Positions 28,376 through 38,151 of a stretch of 64,000 nucleotides of DNA are shown here, piece after piece; the first letter of the stretch is position 1; every line of letters starts with the position of its first letter. The notes beneath the pieces are model-generated. The model searched no databases and was not told the origin of the DNA. It saw nothing but the letters and a program-made list of their open reading frames with translations. This stretch comes from Legionella sp. W10-070 (lineage in GTDB: Bacteria; Pseudomonadota; Gammaproteobacteria; Legionellales; Legionellaceae): contig NZ_CAAAJC010000011.1 of NCBI RefSeq assembly GCF_900640175.1, positions 40,232 to 104,231 on the forward strand. Reading direction: 5' to 3'. The translations under genes and the position numbers were made by a program.

Positions 28376-31300
28376 TCAGATCTCTGTTTCCTGAAAATCA
28401 TGACGGTGATCAGCCGCAAGATAGGTATACATCGTGGGCACTACAAAGAGCGTAAACAGTGTTCCGATCAATAAGCCGGATGAAATGACTAAACCAATAT
28501 CAAAGCGGCTGACTGCTCCGGCACCACTGGCTGTTAACAGGGGAATTACACCAAATACCATGGCTGCAGTAGTCATCAGGATGGGACGCAGGCGAATTCC
28601 TGCTGCTTCTTCTACAGCCGCGCGGCGGTCGAGATTTTTTTCACGCTGCAATTGATTGGCAAAATCAACAATTAAAATCCCATGCTTACTGATTAAACCT
28701 ATCAAGGTGATTAAACCAACCTGAGTGTAAATATTGATGCTTGCTGCTCCAAGATTCAATGGAATGAGGGCACCGCAAATAGACATCGGGACGCTGATAA
28801 GGATGATAAGAGGATCTCGAAAGCTTTCATATTGGGCAGAGAGCACCAGGAAGATAACAATAATTGCCAAAAAGAACGCAAAAATCAGGGCAGCACCTTC
28901 CTGAATAAATTGTCTTGACTGCCCCCCGTAATCAGCGGTAAATCCCTTGGGCAATATCTCTTTTGCTTGTTCTTGTAAGAAAGCCAATCCTTGACCTAAC
29001 GTGGTTCCTGGCATCATAACGCCCTGAATAGTTGCCGAATTAAGTTGCTGGAAGTGACTTACTGCGTTGGGTTGAACCTTTTCTTTAGGTGTGACTACCG
29101 TAGAAAGGGGTACCATTATATCATTGGCAGCACGAACATAAATTTCCCCCAGTTGATCAGGACTAAGGCGATACCTTCTGTCTAATTGAGGAATGACCTC
29201 ATAACTTCGTCCTTGCAAATTAAAGTAATTAACATAGTTACCTGATAGTGCACTGGTTAAGCTGCTGCCAATGGCTTGCATATCTAATCCCAAATCAGAT
29301 GCCTTTGAACGGTTGATCTGAAATTCCACTTCAGGTTGGTTAAATTTAAGGCTGTTATCAAGATAAATAAACAATCCGCTTTCCCGGGCTTTATCAATTA
29401 GTTTATTGGAGACTTCAAATAATGTTTGAAAGTCATTAGTTGTTTTAATCACAAACTGAATGGGTGTGCCGCTACCGCCTCCTGGCAGTGGAGGGGGAAT
29501 GACAGCAAAAGCTTTAAGACCCGCTACCTCATCAAGTTTGTTTTGCAAAGGTTGCTTCAGCTCAAATTGAGTTCGTTTGCGTCTGTCCCAGGGTTTAAGA
29601 ACCATTCCCGAAACAGGGGCACTCATATTCACTGTAAAATAATGCTCGGTTTCAGGAAAGCTTTTGTAAATAGAGTCAAATGGCTTTGTAAAGGCTTCGA
29701 CATAATTGATTGTCGCATATTGGGGCGCAGTTGCTACCACAAAGAAAAAGCCTTGATCTTCTTCTGGTGCGGTTTCTGCTGGCGTGTGGGTGTATAAATA
29801 GGGAAGCATTAACAACACAGCGGCAGCAAATACCAGAACGATAGCGCGAGTATCCAATAAACTGTGTAACGTGCGTTGATAGCGAATTTTCAGCTTGTTA
29901 AACTTATCATCAAGAAAGTGTACAAAACGTCCGCTGCTCATGTCTGGGGACAAAATTTTAGAACACATCATTGGGGTAAGGGTCAAGGCCACAATACCTG
30001 AAATGATGACCGCGCTGGCCAGTGTGAAAGCGAATTCCTTAAACAGAGCACCAGTTAACCCACCCATGAACCCAATGGGAGCATAGACAGCTGCAAGGGT
30101 TATGGTCATCGCAATAACTGGGGTAGCAATTTCGCGTGCACCAATAATCGCTGCCTGGAAAGGAGTTTTACCTTCCTCAATATGACGATGGACGTTTTCC
30201 ACCACTACAATGGCATCATCAACAACCAGACCAATAGCCAGTACAAAAGCCAGCAGGGTAAGCAAGTTAATGGAGTAACCTAAAAAAAGCATTAAGGTAC
30301 ATACGCCAATCAGCGATAGGGGGATGGTGACAACAGGAATGACGACGGAACGAATTGATCCTAAAAAGAGGAAAATAACCACAATAACAATTAATGCCGC
30401 TTCTATAATTGTTGCTACAACCTCCTCGATTGACGCACGAATAAAGTCAGTAGCATCATAGACAACAGTTCCTTCTAATGAGGGAGGAAATTCATGTTGA
30501 ATGGAAGGCATGATTTTCCGCACATCATTAATGACTGTCAGTGGGTTAGCGGTTGGGGTAGGAGTAATCGCAATGAAAACCGCTTTCTTGCCGTCAAAAC
30601 GCACAGAGGTATTATAATCCTGCGATCCCAATTCTACGGTGCCGATATCCTTAAGCCTGATAATGGAACCCTTACTACTTCTGACAATCAACTGACTAAA
30701 CTCTTCTGCATTATTGAGGTCAGTTTTAGCGGTCATATTGATAGCTACATATTCACCTTTGGTACTTCCTGCCGCGGTCAGGAAATTGTTCCGTGCTAAT
30801 ACATTGGAAACATCTGCCGGGGAAACATTCAGTGCAGCCATTTTGATGGGATCGAGAAAGACTCTCATAGAATAAGTAGCCCCACCTAAAATTTCTGCTT
30901 TGGCGACCCCATCCACTGTCTCAAGTTGTGGCTGTACAACCCGCGTCGCATAGTCAGTAATTTGCTGAGGAGTCATATCTGTACTGTCAAGACTGATATA
31001 CATCAGCGGGGTTGAAGTGTCTGAGCTTTTAACAATTACCGGTTGCTGTGCTTCAGGAGGCAGTTGGTTTAATGACTGCTGCACTTTACTCATGACATCG
31101 GTAAAGGCAACCTGGGGGTTGAAATTTAATTTGATTGTCAGGGTGATGGTACTCAGGCTTTGAGTGCTGGAAGAGGTCATGTAATCGATCCCTTCAGCGC
31201 TGGCTACGGCAGCTTCAAGAGGTGTGGTGATAAAGCCGGCAATTAAATTAGCGTCAGCTCCCGGATAACTGGTTGTGATGGTAATGACCGTGTTGTCCAT

Positions 31301-31417
31301 ACGGGGGTATTGACGTATTTGCATCGTCAGAAGGGAATTGAAACCAAACAAAAAAATCAGCAAGCTTACCACTGTGGCAAGCACGGGCCGTTTAATGAAT
31401 ATATCTGTAAATTTCAT
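28376..31417 (-). CDS. RND efflux transporter, inner-membrane pump subunit
   Basis: Proton-driven multidrug exporter of the HAE1 type, 1013 residues with 12 membrane segments and two large periplasmic loops. Start segment FIKRPVLATVVSLLIFLFG is typical. Proton-relay Asp pair is in GLVVDDAIVVVENVHRHIEEG (about 400), and the second half repeats the pattern near VLSAQYESFRDPLIILISVP and RLRPILMTTAAMVFGVIPL. It is downstream of its membrane fusion partner with 91 bases between them, including a hairpin. It would need an outer-membrane channel; TolC is encoded at 7109-8515. Sequence style is closer to the MexK/TriC or AcrD-like side than I can resolve by eye, so substrate range is open. Confidence 0.94.
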   Translation of the reverse strand: MKFTDIFIKRPVLATVVSLLIFLFGFNSLLTMQIRQYPRMDNTVITITTSYPGADANLIAGFITTPLEAAVASAEGIDYMTSSSTQSLSTITLTIKLNFNPQVAFTDVMSKVQQSLNQLPPEAQQPVIVKSSDTSTPLMYISLDSTDMTPQQITDYATRVVQPQLETVDGVAKAEILGGATYSMRVFLDPIKMAALNVSPADVSNVLARNNFLTAAGSTKGEYVAINMTAKTDLNNAEEFSQLIVRSSKGSIIRLKDIGTVELGSQDYNTSVRFDGKKAVFIAITPTPTANPLTVINDVRKIMPSIQHEFPPSLEGTVVYDATDFIRASIEEVVATIIEAALIVIVVIFLFLGSIRSVVIPVVTIPLSLIGVCTLMLFLGYSINLLTLLAFVLAIGLVVDDAIVVVENVHRHIEEGKTPFQAAIIGAREIATPVIAMTITLAAVYAPIGFMGGLTGALFKEFAFTLASAVIISGIVALTLTPMMCSKILSPDMSSGRFVHFLDDKFNKLKIRYQRTLHSLLDTRAIVLVFAAAVLLMLPYLYTHTPAETAPEEDQGFFFVVATAPQYATINYVEAFTKPFDSIYKSFPETEHYFTVNMSAPVSGMVLKPWDRRKRTQFELKQPLQNKLDEVAGLKAFAVIPPPLPGGGSGTPIQFVIKTTNDFQTLFEVSNKLIDKARESGLFIYLDNSLKFNQPEVEFQINRSKASDLGLDMQAIGSSLTSALSGNYVNYFNLQGRSYEVIPQLDRRYRLSPDQLGEIYVRAANDIMVPLSTVVTPKEKVQPNAVSHFQQLNSATIQGVMMPGTTLGQGLAFLQEQAKEILPKGFTADYGGQSRQFIQEGAALIFAFFLAIIVIFLVLSAQYESFRDPLIILISVPMSICGALIPLNLGAASINIYTQVGLITLIGLISKHGILIVDFANQLQREKNLDRRAAVEEAAGIRLRPILMTTAAMVFGVIPLLTASGAGAVSRFDIGLVISSGLLIGTLFTLFVVPTMYTYLAADHRHDFQETEI

Positions 31418-31456
31418 GAATTATCCTGACAAAACCTAAGCTCATTCTCCAGCAAG

Positions 31457-31474
31457 CATGCCGTTTCCGGCATG
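31457..31474. repeat. Intercistronic hairpin between MFP and RND genes
   Basis: CATGCCG, 4-base loop TTTC, CGGCATG: a perfect 7-base stem in the 91-base gap of the efflux operon, without a T run. It could lower downstream transcription or protect mRNA ends. Confidence 0.5.
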
Positions 31475-31508
31475 AGCCTGTTAACGATCTAATTTTAATG
31501 GACAGTGA

Positions 31509-32771
31509 CTATTGTCCTAATTGATCCGGGTCTGCAACATCCTTTAATTCGACGCTGTTATTGATTACAACACGCGTATCATTTTGTAATTTCAGTTCTC
31601 CGGAACTGACAACCTGCTGTCCTGTTTCAATTCCTTTTTTAATCACTGTAAAATTACCCTGTTGTTCGCCAGTGCTGACAAAAACACGCCTTACCCGCAG
31701 AATGTCGTTACCTTGCTGATCTTTTTTGCCCTCTTTGTCTTTTTCAATTACGAAGACTGAGTTCCCGTACAAGCTGTAGGAAATTGCTGTAGAGGGTAAA
31801 ACAACCACATCAGGAATGGGAGGTTGTTCAACCGAGATGGAAGCAAACATCCCCGGGATAAAGGCAAACTGGGTCACATGATTTTTTCTGTTCAAATCAG
31901 AATCGCAAGCCACGGTTGCTCTTGAGCTGTCCTGCTGTTTTTTGATTTGAACCAACCTGGATTTTTGCGGTTCATTGATTGCTTCAGCTGGACAGTTCGG
32001 CACAGTTGCCTGCACTAGAATATTGTGGGTATTTGGGTCTACTTTTGCATTAATGGCTGTTATCTTTCCCTCGAAGATTGCATTGGGGAATTCTTCAACA
32101 TTAAATTGTATCCGTTGGTTAATATGTAAACGTTTTAATAATTGCTCCGGTAAATAAAATTCGAGGAATAACGGGTCCATGGACTGTAGTGTCACAATGG
32201 CGGTTTGTCCTGGCGTTACATACTGCCCCAGGTTCACTTGACGAATACCCAACCGGCCTGAAAAAGGTGCAACAATATGTTTCTGCTTGATTTCTGCTTC
32301 AGTTTTCTCAACATTGGCCTGTGCCTGTTCGAGGCTTGCTTTCGCTTCATCCACACTGGAGCTTGGTGTGGCACCGCGTTTAAATAAGTCAGTTTGACGC
32401 TTGTAGTTAAGATCACGTAATACTAATTCTGCTTTATTAAATTTCAGTGTGGCTTGATCAACCCTGTCGTCAATATCAATTAGCGACTGGTTTTCATCGA
32501 TATATTGGCCAGAGTCGAAGTGAATTTTTACGACGTTGCCTGCAGCCTCTGAATTAACATCCACACCGTTGATCGCTACAAAATTACCTACAGCAGCGAT
32601 GCGGGGCTCCCAGTTTTTTTGGATAGCGGTAACTGAAGAAACACTGACTGCAGGAGGCTCGTAACTGGCAAAAAATCGTTTGATCATAAAACTTTTAAAA
32701 AGATTAAACGCAATTATCCCTCCAAATACAATCACTAAAGCGATTATCATGATCGTCATGCGTTTTTTCAT
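31509..32771 (-). CDS. RND efflux membrane fusion protein (HlyD/AcrA family)
   Basis: Periplasmic adaptor that links the RND pump to the outer-membrane channel. One N-terminal membrane anchor (residues 7-25), a lipoyl/barrel-sandwich half (GNVVKIHFDSGQYIDENQSL), a helical hairpin (about 105-165), the second lipoyl half (VAPFSGRLGIRQVNLGQYV) and a beta-barrel domain. An unusual insert of about 40 residues (about 258-300) interrupts the barrel between ILVQATVPN and FIPGMFASI; it carries Cys260 and Cys289 and many Lys/Gln. Length 420, longer than typical relatives because of it. First gene of the pump operon; GAGG precedes the ATG. Confidence 0.92.
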   Translation of the reverse strand: MKKRMTIMIIALVIVFGGIIAFNLFKSFMIKRFFASYEPPAVSVSSVTAIQKNWEPRIAAVGNFVAINGVDVNSEAAGNVVKIHFDSGQYIDENQSLIDIDDRVDQATLKFNKAELVLRDLNYKRQTDLFKRGATPSSSVDEAKASLEQAQANVEKTEAEIKQKHIVAPFSGRLGIRQVNLGQYVTPGQTAIVTLQSMDPLFLEFYLPEQLLKRLHINQRIQFNVEEFPNAIFEGKITAINAKVDPNTHNILVQATVPNCPAEAINEPQKSRLVQIKKQQDSSRATVACDSDLNRKNHVTQFAFIPGMFASISVEQPPIPDVVVLPSTAISYSLYGNSVFVIEKDKEGKKDQQGNDILRVRRVFVSTGEQQGNFTVIKKGIETGQQVVSSGELKLQNDTRVVINNSVELKDVADPDQLGQ

Positions 32772-33236
32772 CTTTTGCCTCTAAACAGTTTGTTCTAGCC
32801 AATGCGTGCCTAATATAACATAAATGTCTAACGGATAAACTATTCCTATCCATAAGCTGTATATGATAAAAATTGGTCATGCCCGCGCAGGCGGGCAACC
32901 ATTCCTGATTTGGCAATGAAAAAAGAGGGGTAACCTGCTGGCAAACACGCCAAAAGGAGGTATATGGAGTGCCTCAGTTGAAGGATAGTTAAACACCTAT
33001 GCTACGCGCACTGTCAGCCTAAGCAAATTGACATGTATTGTGTTGGGTGAGTAACGGTAATTCTGATACCACGGAAAACATGGCTTTAATTCAGATGCTC
33101 ATGACTCGCTGATAACAGTATGATAATCTTATCCGTTTAAGCCTGTTCATATTAATTTAGTACCCATAACTGGTTATGAGAGACCGTTATGCATTACTAT
33201 AGTGAACTGTTTACTACCTGGGGTTAAGGATTGCTA
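32772..33236. other. Divergent intergenic region between MFP and glyA
   Basis: 465 bases without a supported gene. It must hold promoters for both sides. Near 32880-32900 it has a GC-rich palindrome (GCCCGC, GCAG, GCGGGC) of the same sort as those at 54895-54975. At 32954-32960 there is a perfect AAGGAGG followed by very short frames (ATG at 32964, five codons; GTG at 32969, seven codons). The remainder shows no riboswitch or tRNA fold that I can support. Confidence 0.5.
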
Positions 33237-34490
33237 ATGTTTGATAAGAACTACACTATTGCAAAATTTGACGAAGAGCTTTGGCGCGCTATGGAGGCAG
33301 AGCGTATCCGTCAGGAAGATCATATTGAACTGATAGCTTCAGAGAATTACGCCAGTCCTCGCGTTCTTGAAGCCCAAGGGTCGGTTCTTACCAATAAATA
33401 CGCCGAAGGATATCCTGGTAAACGCTATTACGGTGGATGTGAATATGTTGATGTGGCTGAATCTTTGGCTATAGCGCGAGCCAGGCAGTTGTTTGCTGCA
33501 GATTATGTCAATGTCCAACCTCATTCAGGTTCGCAAGCCAATGCGGCAGCCATGATGGCTTTGCTTTCTCCAGGCGATTTGATTCTTGGGATGGCGTTGC
33601 CGCATGGAGGTCATTTGACGCATGGTTCCAAAGTGAATTTTTCAGGCAAGCTTTACCAATCGATGGAGTACGGACTTGACATCGAAACAGGACTGATTGA
33701 TTACAATGCGTTGGAAGAATTAGCCTTGCAACACCGCCCGAAATTAATTGTTGCTGGCTTTTCGGCCTATTCCCAGGTTGTCGATTGGCAACGATTCAGA
33801 ACGATTGCAGACAAGGTTGGTGCCTATTTAATGGCTGATATGGCGCATGTGGCAGGATTGGTTGCTGCAGGCCTTTATCCTTCTCCTGTTCCTTATGCAG
33901 ACGTGGTGACTACCACAACCCACAAGACATTAAGGGGGCCACGCGGTGGATTGATTTTGGCACGGGCTAATGAGGAAATTGAGAAAAAATTAAATTCTGC
34001 GGTATTTCCTGGCACACAAGGTGGGCCATTGATGCACGTCATTGCAGCCAAGGCAGTTGCTTTTGCAGAAGCGTTGCAACCTGAATTTAAAGCCTATCAA
34101 AAACAGGTGTTGGTCAATGCCAAGGTCATGGCGGAGACATTGGCAGAACATGGATACCCCATTGTTTCAGGTGGCACTGAAAACCATTTATTATTGGTGA
34201 ACTTAATTGATAAGAACATCACCGGAAAAGAAGGTGATGCTGCTTTGGGGCGTGCGAACATTACCGTCAATAAGAACACGGTACCTAATGATCCGCGTTC
34301 TCCTTTTGTAACAAGCGGCCTTCGTTTAGGCACTCCTGCCATTACAACGCGTGGGTTTAAAGAGAATGAAGTGCGCCTGTTAAGTGGGTGGATAGCGGAC
34401 GTTCTTGATAATATCAATGATGAGGCGGTCATTTCGCGGGTGAAGGCTAATGTGTTGCAATTATGTCATGAATTTCCGGTCTATCGATAA
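33237..34490 (+). CDS. glyA: Serine hydroxymethyltransferase
   Basis: PLP enzyme interconverting serine and glycine with transfer of a one-carbon unit to tetrahydrofolate. 417 residues from the ATG at 33237, which has AAGGA six bases before it; the TTG at 33231 is in frame but less likely. Motifs: [53 protein letters not shown], and the PLP-lysine segment [15 protein letters not shown] (about 222-236). Heads a run with nrdR, nusB and thiL, all close-spaced and on the same strand, an arrangement common in gammaproteobacteria. Confidence 0.97.
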   Translation: MFDKNYTIAKFDEELWRAMEAERIRQEDHIELIASENYASPRVLEAQGSVLTNKYAEGYPGKRYYGGCEYVDVAESLAIARARQLFAADYVNVQPHSGSQANAAAMMALLSPGDLILGMALPHGGHLTHGSKVNFSGKLYQSMEYGLDIETGLIDYNALEELALQHRPKLIVAGFSAYSQVVDWQRFRTIADKVGAYLMADMAHVAGLVAAGLYPSPVPYADVVTTTTHKTLRGPRGGLILARANEEIEKKLNSAVFPGTQGGPLMHVIAAKAVAFAEALQPEFKAYQKQVLVNAKVMAETLAEHGYPIVSGGTENHLLLVNLIDKNITGKEGDAALGRANITVNKNTVPNDPRSPFVTSGLRLGTPAITTRGFKENEVRLLSGWIADVLDNINDEAVISRVKANVLQLCHEFPVYR

Positions 34491-34492
34491 TT

Positions 34493-34954
34493 ATGCACTG
34501 TCCATTTTGTCATGCTGAAGAAACGAAAGTTGTTGATTCCCGTCTGGTGGCTGAGGGGGCCCAGGTTCGCAGAAGAAGACAGTGCCTCATTTGCCATGAG
34601 CGTTTTACAACCTTTGAAACAGCCGAATTAATTATGCCGCTAATCATCAAACGGGATGGCCGCAGGGAACCGTTTAATATTAGCAACTTACGGGCAGGTA
34701 TGCTCCGTGCTTTGGAAAAAAGGCCAGTCAGTGTTGATGCATTGGAAGAAGCGATAGTTGCCATCATGCAGGAAATCCGGCGGCGTGGCGAACGGGAAAT
34801 TGATTCTCGTGAGGTAGGTGAACTGGTTATGAAGCAACTCTACCGACTGGATCACGTGGCTTATGTCCGTTTTGCTTCCGTGTATAAACGCTTTAAAGAT
34901 GTCAGTGATTTCAGACAAACTATTGATCAAATGAAAGATAATAAGAATTCATGA
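34493..34954 (+). CDS. nrdR: Transcriptional repressor NrdR
   Basis: Represses ribonucleotide reductase genes in response to (d)ATP. 153 residues: an N-terminal zinc ribbon with CPFC and CLIC pairs, the [17 protein letters not shown] segment, and an ATP-cone domain starting at [14 protein letters not shown]. Its ATG is 2 bases after the glyA stop and lacks a strong ribosome binding site, so it is likely translated by coupling. Length and order of motifs are canonical. Confidence 0.96.
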   Translation: MHCPFCHAEETKVVDSRLVAEGAQVRRRRQCLICHERFTTFETAELIMPLIIKRDGRREPFNISNLRAGMLRALEKRPVSVDALEEAIVAIMQEIRRRGEREIDSREVGELVMKQLYRLDHVAYVRFASVYKRFKDVSDFRQTIDQMKDNKNS

Positions 34955-34962
34955 GGTAATCG

Positions 34963-35406
34963 GTGGAAAAACAAGCAATTAGTGGAAAGAGGCGTGCCCG
35001 AAAATTAGCGTTGCAAGCGCTGTATCAGTGGCATATGTCAGGCCAGGATCTCTATGAAATTGAAACACAATTTCGCCTGTTCAATGATATGAGTAAGGTG
35101 GATACTGATTATTTTTGCCACCTTCTTTATCAGGTTCCGGCTCATATTAAAAGTCTGGAGGAAAATATTGAACCTTTTCTGGACAGATCTATTGAAGGCT
35201 TAAATCCCATTGAATTAACGGTATTGCGTCTGGGATCGTTTGAATTGATTCATTGTCCCGAACTTCCCTACCGTGTTGTTCTTGATGAGGCTGTCTCACT
35301 TAATAAAGAGTTTGGCTCTCAAGATGGTTACCGGTATGTTAATGGTGTTTTAAATAATCTGGCCAGACAGGTAAGAAAAATAGAAATTAATTTTGAAAAT
35401 GAATGA
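34963..35406 (+). CDS. nusB: Transcription antitermination factor NusB
   Basis: All-helical RNA-binding protein that, with S10, helps antitermination at rRNA operons. 147 residues; starts with GTG, GAGGTAATC ahead of it. Family features: KRRARKLALQALYQWHMSG at the N-terminus, the NPIELTVLRLGSFEL helix, and the PYRVVLDEAVSLNKEFGS segment near residue 103. Its 3' end overlaps thiL by 8 bases. Confidence 0.96.
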   Translation: MEKQAISGKRRARKLALQALYQWHMSGQDLYEIETQFRLFNDMSKVDTDYFCHLLYQVPAHIKSLEENIEPFLDRSIEGLNPIELTVLRLGSFELIHCPELPYRVVLDEAVSLNKEFGSQDGYRYVNGVLNNLARQVRKIEINFENE

Positions 35407-36349
35407 GTTTTCTTTAATTGATACTTTTTTCAAAACCGCAGGAGCTGCCCGTAACGAGGTAGTTTATGGGATAGGGGATGATGCGGCTTGTCTGACTGTC
35501 CCGCAGGATTGCCAGTTGTTAGTCAGTACAGATACCCTGGTAGCTGATGTACACTTTCTTAGCTCCTGGGATGCTTACGATATAGCCTGTAAAGCGGTCA
35601 TGGTTAATATAAGTGATATGGCAGCAATGGCAGCAAGCCCTTGTTGGCTGAGTCTCGCCCTGACTTTACCCGAGTTAAATACAGCTTGGCTCACACGGTT
35701 TTCTCAGGGATTAGATGATTCTTTGAATCAATATAATATTGCTTTGATTGGCGGCGATACGACCCGTGGCCCATTGAGCATGACCCTGACGATCCATGGT
35801 TTAGTCCCTCAGGGAAAATCGGTGCGTCGCACAGGTGCTAATCCTGGGGATAAAATTTATGTAAGCGGTGAACTGGGGGCTGCAGCACTTGCGGTGAATG
35901 CTTTAGAACGTCCTGATATTAATCAGGTTGAAAGGCGCGCATTGATGCAAAAGCTGCAACATCCTCAGCCGCGAGTAGATTTGGCAACGATTCTACAGAC
36001 GCATGCTTCTGCAGCTATTGATATTTCTGATGGCTTAAGCGCTGACTTGAACCATATTTGCGTTGCCAGTGGCGTTGGGGCTTGTCTATTAGAGTCAGCT
36101 ATTCCTGTCCACCCGTTGGTAGAAAAATATCAGGGTGTTCATGCAGTTGATTTTGCTCTTCGTGGAGGTGATGATTATCAATTATGTTTTACCGTACCAC
36201 AAGAAGAAGAGCAGTTATTGTTGAGTGCATTATCCAGGATTAAAGCAAGCTGTTATGCTATTGGTGTTATTGAAAAAGAGGCAGGTTTAAGAATGAAGAG
36301 AGGGGATAAGATAAACACGCTTATTCCACATGGTTATAGCCATTTTTAG
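35399..36349 (+). CDS. thiL: Thiamine-monophosphate kinase
   Basis: Phosphorylates thiamine monophosphate to the active diphosphate. 316 residues from the ATG at 35399 (MNEFSLID), which lies inside the nusB stop overlap; an in-frame TTG two codons upstream is not needed. Motifs of the PurM/ThiL fold: YGIGDDAACL (Asp pair for metal), VSTDTLVADVHF, KAVMVNISDMAAMAA, ALIGGDTTRG, and IDISDGLSADLNHI (about 210-223) with RGGDDYQLCF. Last gene of the glyA run; a repeat element starts directly after its stop. Confidence 0.95.
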   Translation: MNEFSLIDTFFKTAGAARNEVVYGIGDDAACLTVPQDCQLLVSTDTLVADVHFLSSWDAYDIACKAVMVNISDMAAMAASPCWLSLALTLPELNTAWLTRFSQGLDDSLNQYNIALIGGDTTRGPLSMTLTIHGLVPQGKSVRRTGANPGDKIYVSGELGAAALAVNALERPDINQVERRALMQKLQHPQPRVDLATILQTHASAAIDISDGLSADLNHICVASGVGACLLESAIPVHPLVEKYQGVHAVDFALRGGDDYQLCFTVPQEEEQLLLSALSRIKASCYAIGVIEKEAGLRMKRGDKINTLIPHGYSHF

Positions 36350-36519
36350 CCTAGGTTCTGTTGACAATTGGAACCAGAGCCTACGTTCCGCGCTTTATGC
36401 GCGGAATCTATTCTCAAGCTTTTGTCAAGAGGGTGGTTAGTTTCGTGTGGTTTGTGTGGATCCCGCGCATAAAGCGCGAGAAGTGAGCATCTCAAGTTGA
36501 AATGTCAACAGAGCTTAGG
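36350..36519. repeat. MITE-like element, copy 1
   Basis: 170 bases starting one base after the thiL stop. The ends are inverted repeats of 17 bases (36350 region CCTAGGTTCTGTTGACA; the reverse complement of 36503-36519 reads CCTAAGCTCTGTTGACA, 15 of 17 identical). Inside are two GC-rich palindromic blocks around CGCGCTTTATGCGCG and its inverse. A sister copy lies at 54694-54862 with most bases identical by eye. No coding frame. Size, terminal inverted repeats and multiple copies suggest a non-autonomous mobile element; no target-site duplication could be made out with confidence. Confidence 0.75.
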
Positions 36520-36575
36520 TTCATCTGCTGAAGTTTGGCTATGACTTTTTATTTACATCATCGGGATTGAGTAAC

Positions 36576-37058
36576 ATGAATGCAATTAAGTTGGCAAATA
36601 AAGTTTGGCAAGATCCGGTTTACTTTATCGCATTTGGCTTTGGCAGTGGTTTAATGCCGATAGCGCCGGGAACCTGGGGAACCCTGGCTGCGATACCGGT
36701 TTATTTGCTAATTGCTAATCAGCCTATAGGAATATATCTTCTATTGACTATAGCTGCTTTTTTATTAGGAGTGTGGGTTAGCGATAAGGTATCAAGGGAT
36801 TTGGGTGTCCATGACTATCGGGGAATCGTATGGGATGAGGTTGTCGGTTATTTGCTAACCATGGCAGCAGCGCCTGTCAGTTTAACCTGGATGCTGGTCG
36901 GTTTTTTATTATTCCGTCTTTTTGATATCTGGAAACCTCAGCCAATCCGTCTGCTTGACCGTCATGTTCGTGGCGGGTTAGGCGTTATGCTCGATGATCT
37001 GTTAGCCGCCATACCAGCATGGTTAATCATGCAGTTATTAATCTGGGGTTTTGCATAG
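36576..37058 (+). CDS. pgpA: Phosphatidylglycerophosphatase A
   Basis: Inner-membrane phosphatase that makes phosphatidylglycerol from its phosphate precursor. 160 residues from the ATG at 36576; an in-frame TTG at 36567 is less likely. Family motifs: FGFGSGLMPIAPGTWGTLAAIP (about 20-41), VHDYRGIVWDEVVGY with the catalytic-type Asp/Glu, FRLFDIWKPQPIR, and the DRHVRGGLGVMLDDLLAAI segment. Three to four hydrophobic helices. Normally follows thiL, here too, with the repeat element inserted between them. Its stop abuts the AI-2E permease start. Confidence 0.93.
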   Translation: MNAIKLANKVWQDPVYFIAFGFGSGLMPIAPGTWGTLAAIPVYLLIANQPIGIYLLLTIAAFLLGVWVSDKVSRDLGVHDYRGIVWDEVVGYLLTMAAAPVSLTWMLVGFLLFRLFDIWKPQPIRLLDRHVRGGLGVMLDDLLAAIPAWLIMQLLIWGFA

Positions 37059-38123
37059 ATGAATGAAGGCCACAAAGAATTAATCAGCATTGGCTTAACT
37101 GTCAGCATCGTCGCGCTGGCACTGTTTATTATTCATCGATTTATCCCCTCCATTGTGTGGGCTGCAATCATTGGTATTGCGACTTATCCACTTTATCTGC
37201 GTTGGCGCCGTTTTTTTGGTAATCAGCATAGTCTGGCGGCTTTATTATTTACTTTTATCCTGGCTTTATTATTGATACTTCCCTTAAGTTGGCTGGTAAG
37301 TATTTTAGTTAAAGAGCTACAATTATTTATTAATTACCTGCAGTTAATTAATCGTGAGGGAGGACAGGCACCTGGCTTTCTTCAGCAATTCCCAATTATT
37401 GGCAATGATCTGGTTAGTTATTGGGATCAGAATATAGGCCATCCAGGCAATGTGCGTCATTTGCTGTCAAATTTGCATTTGTCATTAACGCCAGCCAGTT
37501 ATTATATTAAGCAGGTAGGTGTGAACCTTGCTCACAGGGGATTCCAGCTTGGGTTCACCTTACTGACCTTATTTTTCTTTTATCGTGATGGGGATAAATT
37601 ATTTCAGCAGATTAATCATGTTGGCGAATCTTGTTTGGGACAACGCTGGTTTCGCTATGCGCACAGGCTACCTTCTGCTTTGCGTGCCACGGTTAATGGG
37701 ACTATTGTCGTTGGTTTGGGCGTAGGTTTTTTAATGGGGATTTGTTACCTTCTGGTAGGTTTTCCTGCCCCTACTCTAACTGGATTCATAACCGCTTTCG
37801 CGGCGATGATTCCTTTCGTTGTGCCAATAGTGTTTGTCATAGTAGCACTTATATTACTATCAGCCGGATCAATGATTGGCGCATTAATTGTAATTGCCTG
37901 GGGTACTTTTGTTATGTTTGTTGCAGATCACTTTATTAAACCGGTGTTAATTGGTGGTGCAATCAAATTACCATTTTTAGCGGTACTTTTTGGCATTCTG
38001 GGTGGTGTAGAGACTTTAGGCCTTCTTGGTTTATTTGTGGGACCGATAATCATGGTGTTATTCGTTACACTTTGGCAGGAGCCACAGGGTGAAGTAAAGC
38101 CATTAGTGGATTATCCGCAGTAA
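37059..38123 (+). CDS. AI-2E family transporter (PerM/TqsA-like)
   Basis: Inner-membrane protein of 354 residues with about eight hydrophobic segments in the pattern of the AI-2E exporter family: an N-terminal pair, a periplasmic middle section (about 95-160) and the conserved block FVVPIVFVIVALILLSAGS, FVADHFIKPVLIGGAIKLPF and FGILGGVETLGLLGLFVGPI. Members export signals, Na+/H+ exchange, or have no known substrate. It starts on the base after the pgpA stop, so they are co-transcribed. A small hairpin (38126-38141) with a T run follows its stop. Confidence 0.9.
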   Translation: MNEGHKELISIGLTVSIVALALFIIHRFIPSIVWAAIIGIATYPLYLRWRRFFGNQHSLAALLFTFILALLLILPLSWLVSILVKELQLFINYLQLINREGGQAPGFLQQFPIIGNDLVSYWDQNIGHPGNVRHLLSNLHLSLTPASYYIKQVGVNLAHRGFQLGFTLLTLFFFYRDGDKLFQQINHVGESCLGQRWFRYAHRLPSALRATVNGTIVVGLGVGFLMGICYLLVGFPAPTLTGFITAFAAMIPFVVPIVFVIVALILLSAGSMIGALIVIAWGTFVMFVADHFIKPVLIGGAIKLPFLAVLFGILGGVETLGLLGLFVGPIIMVLFVTLWQEPQGEVKPLVDYPQ

Positions 38124-38125
38124 AC

Positions 38126-38151
38126 TTTGACTATGGTCAAATGAGCTTTTT
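38126..38151 (+). terminator. Possible weak terminator after the AI-2E permease
   Basis: TTTGAC, 4-base loop, GTCAAA, then TGAGC and a run of five T. The stem is only 6 base pairs, so this is a weak candidate. Confidence 0.3.

Noticed and set aside
33046..33060. GGGTGAGTAACG, as found in 16S rRNA
   Set aside because: The match is only 12 bases; flanks do not resemble rRNA.
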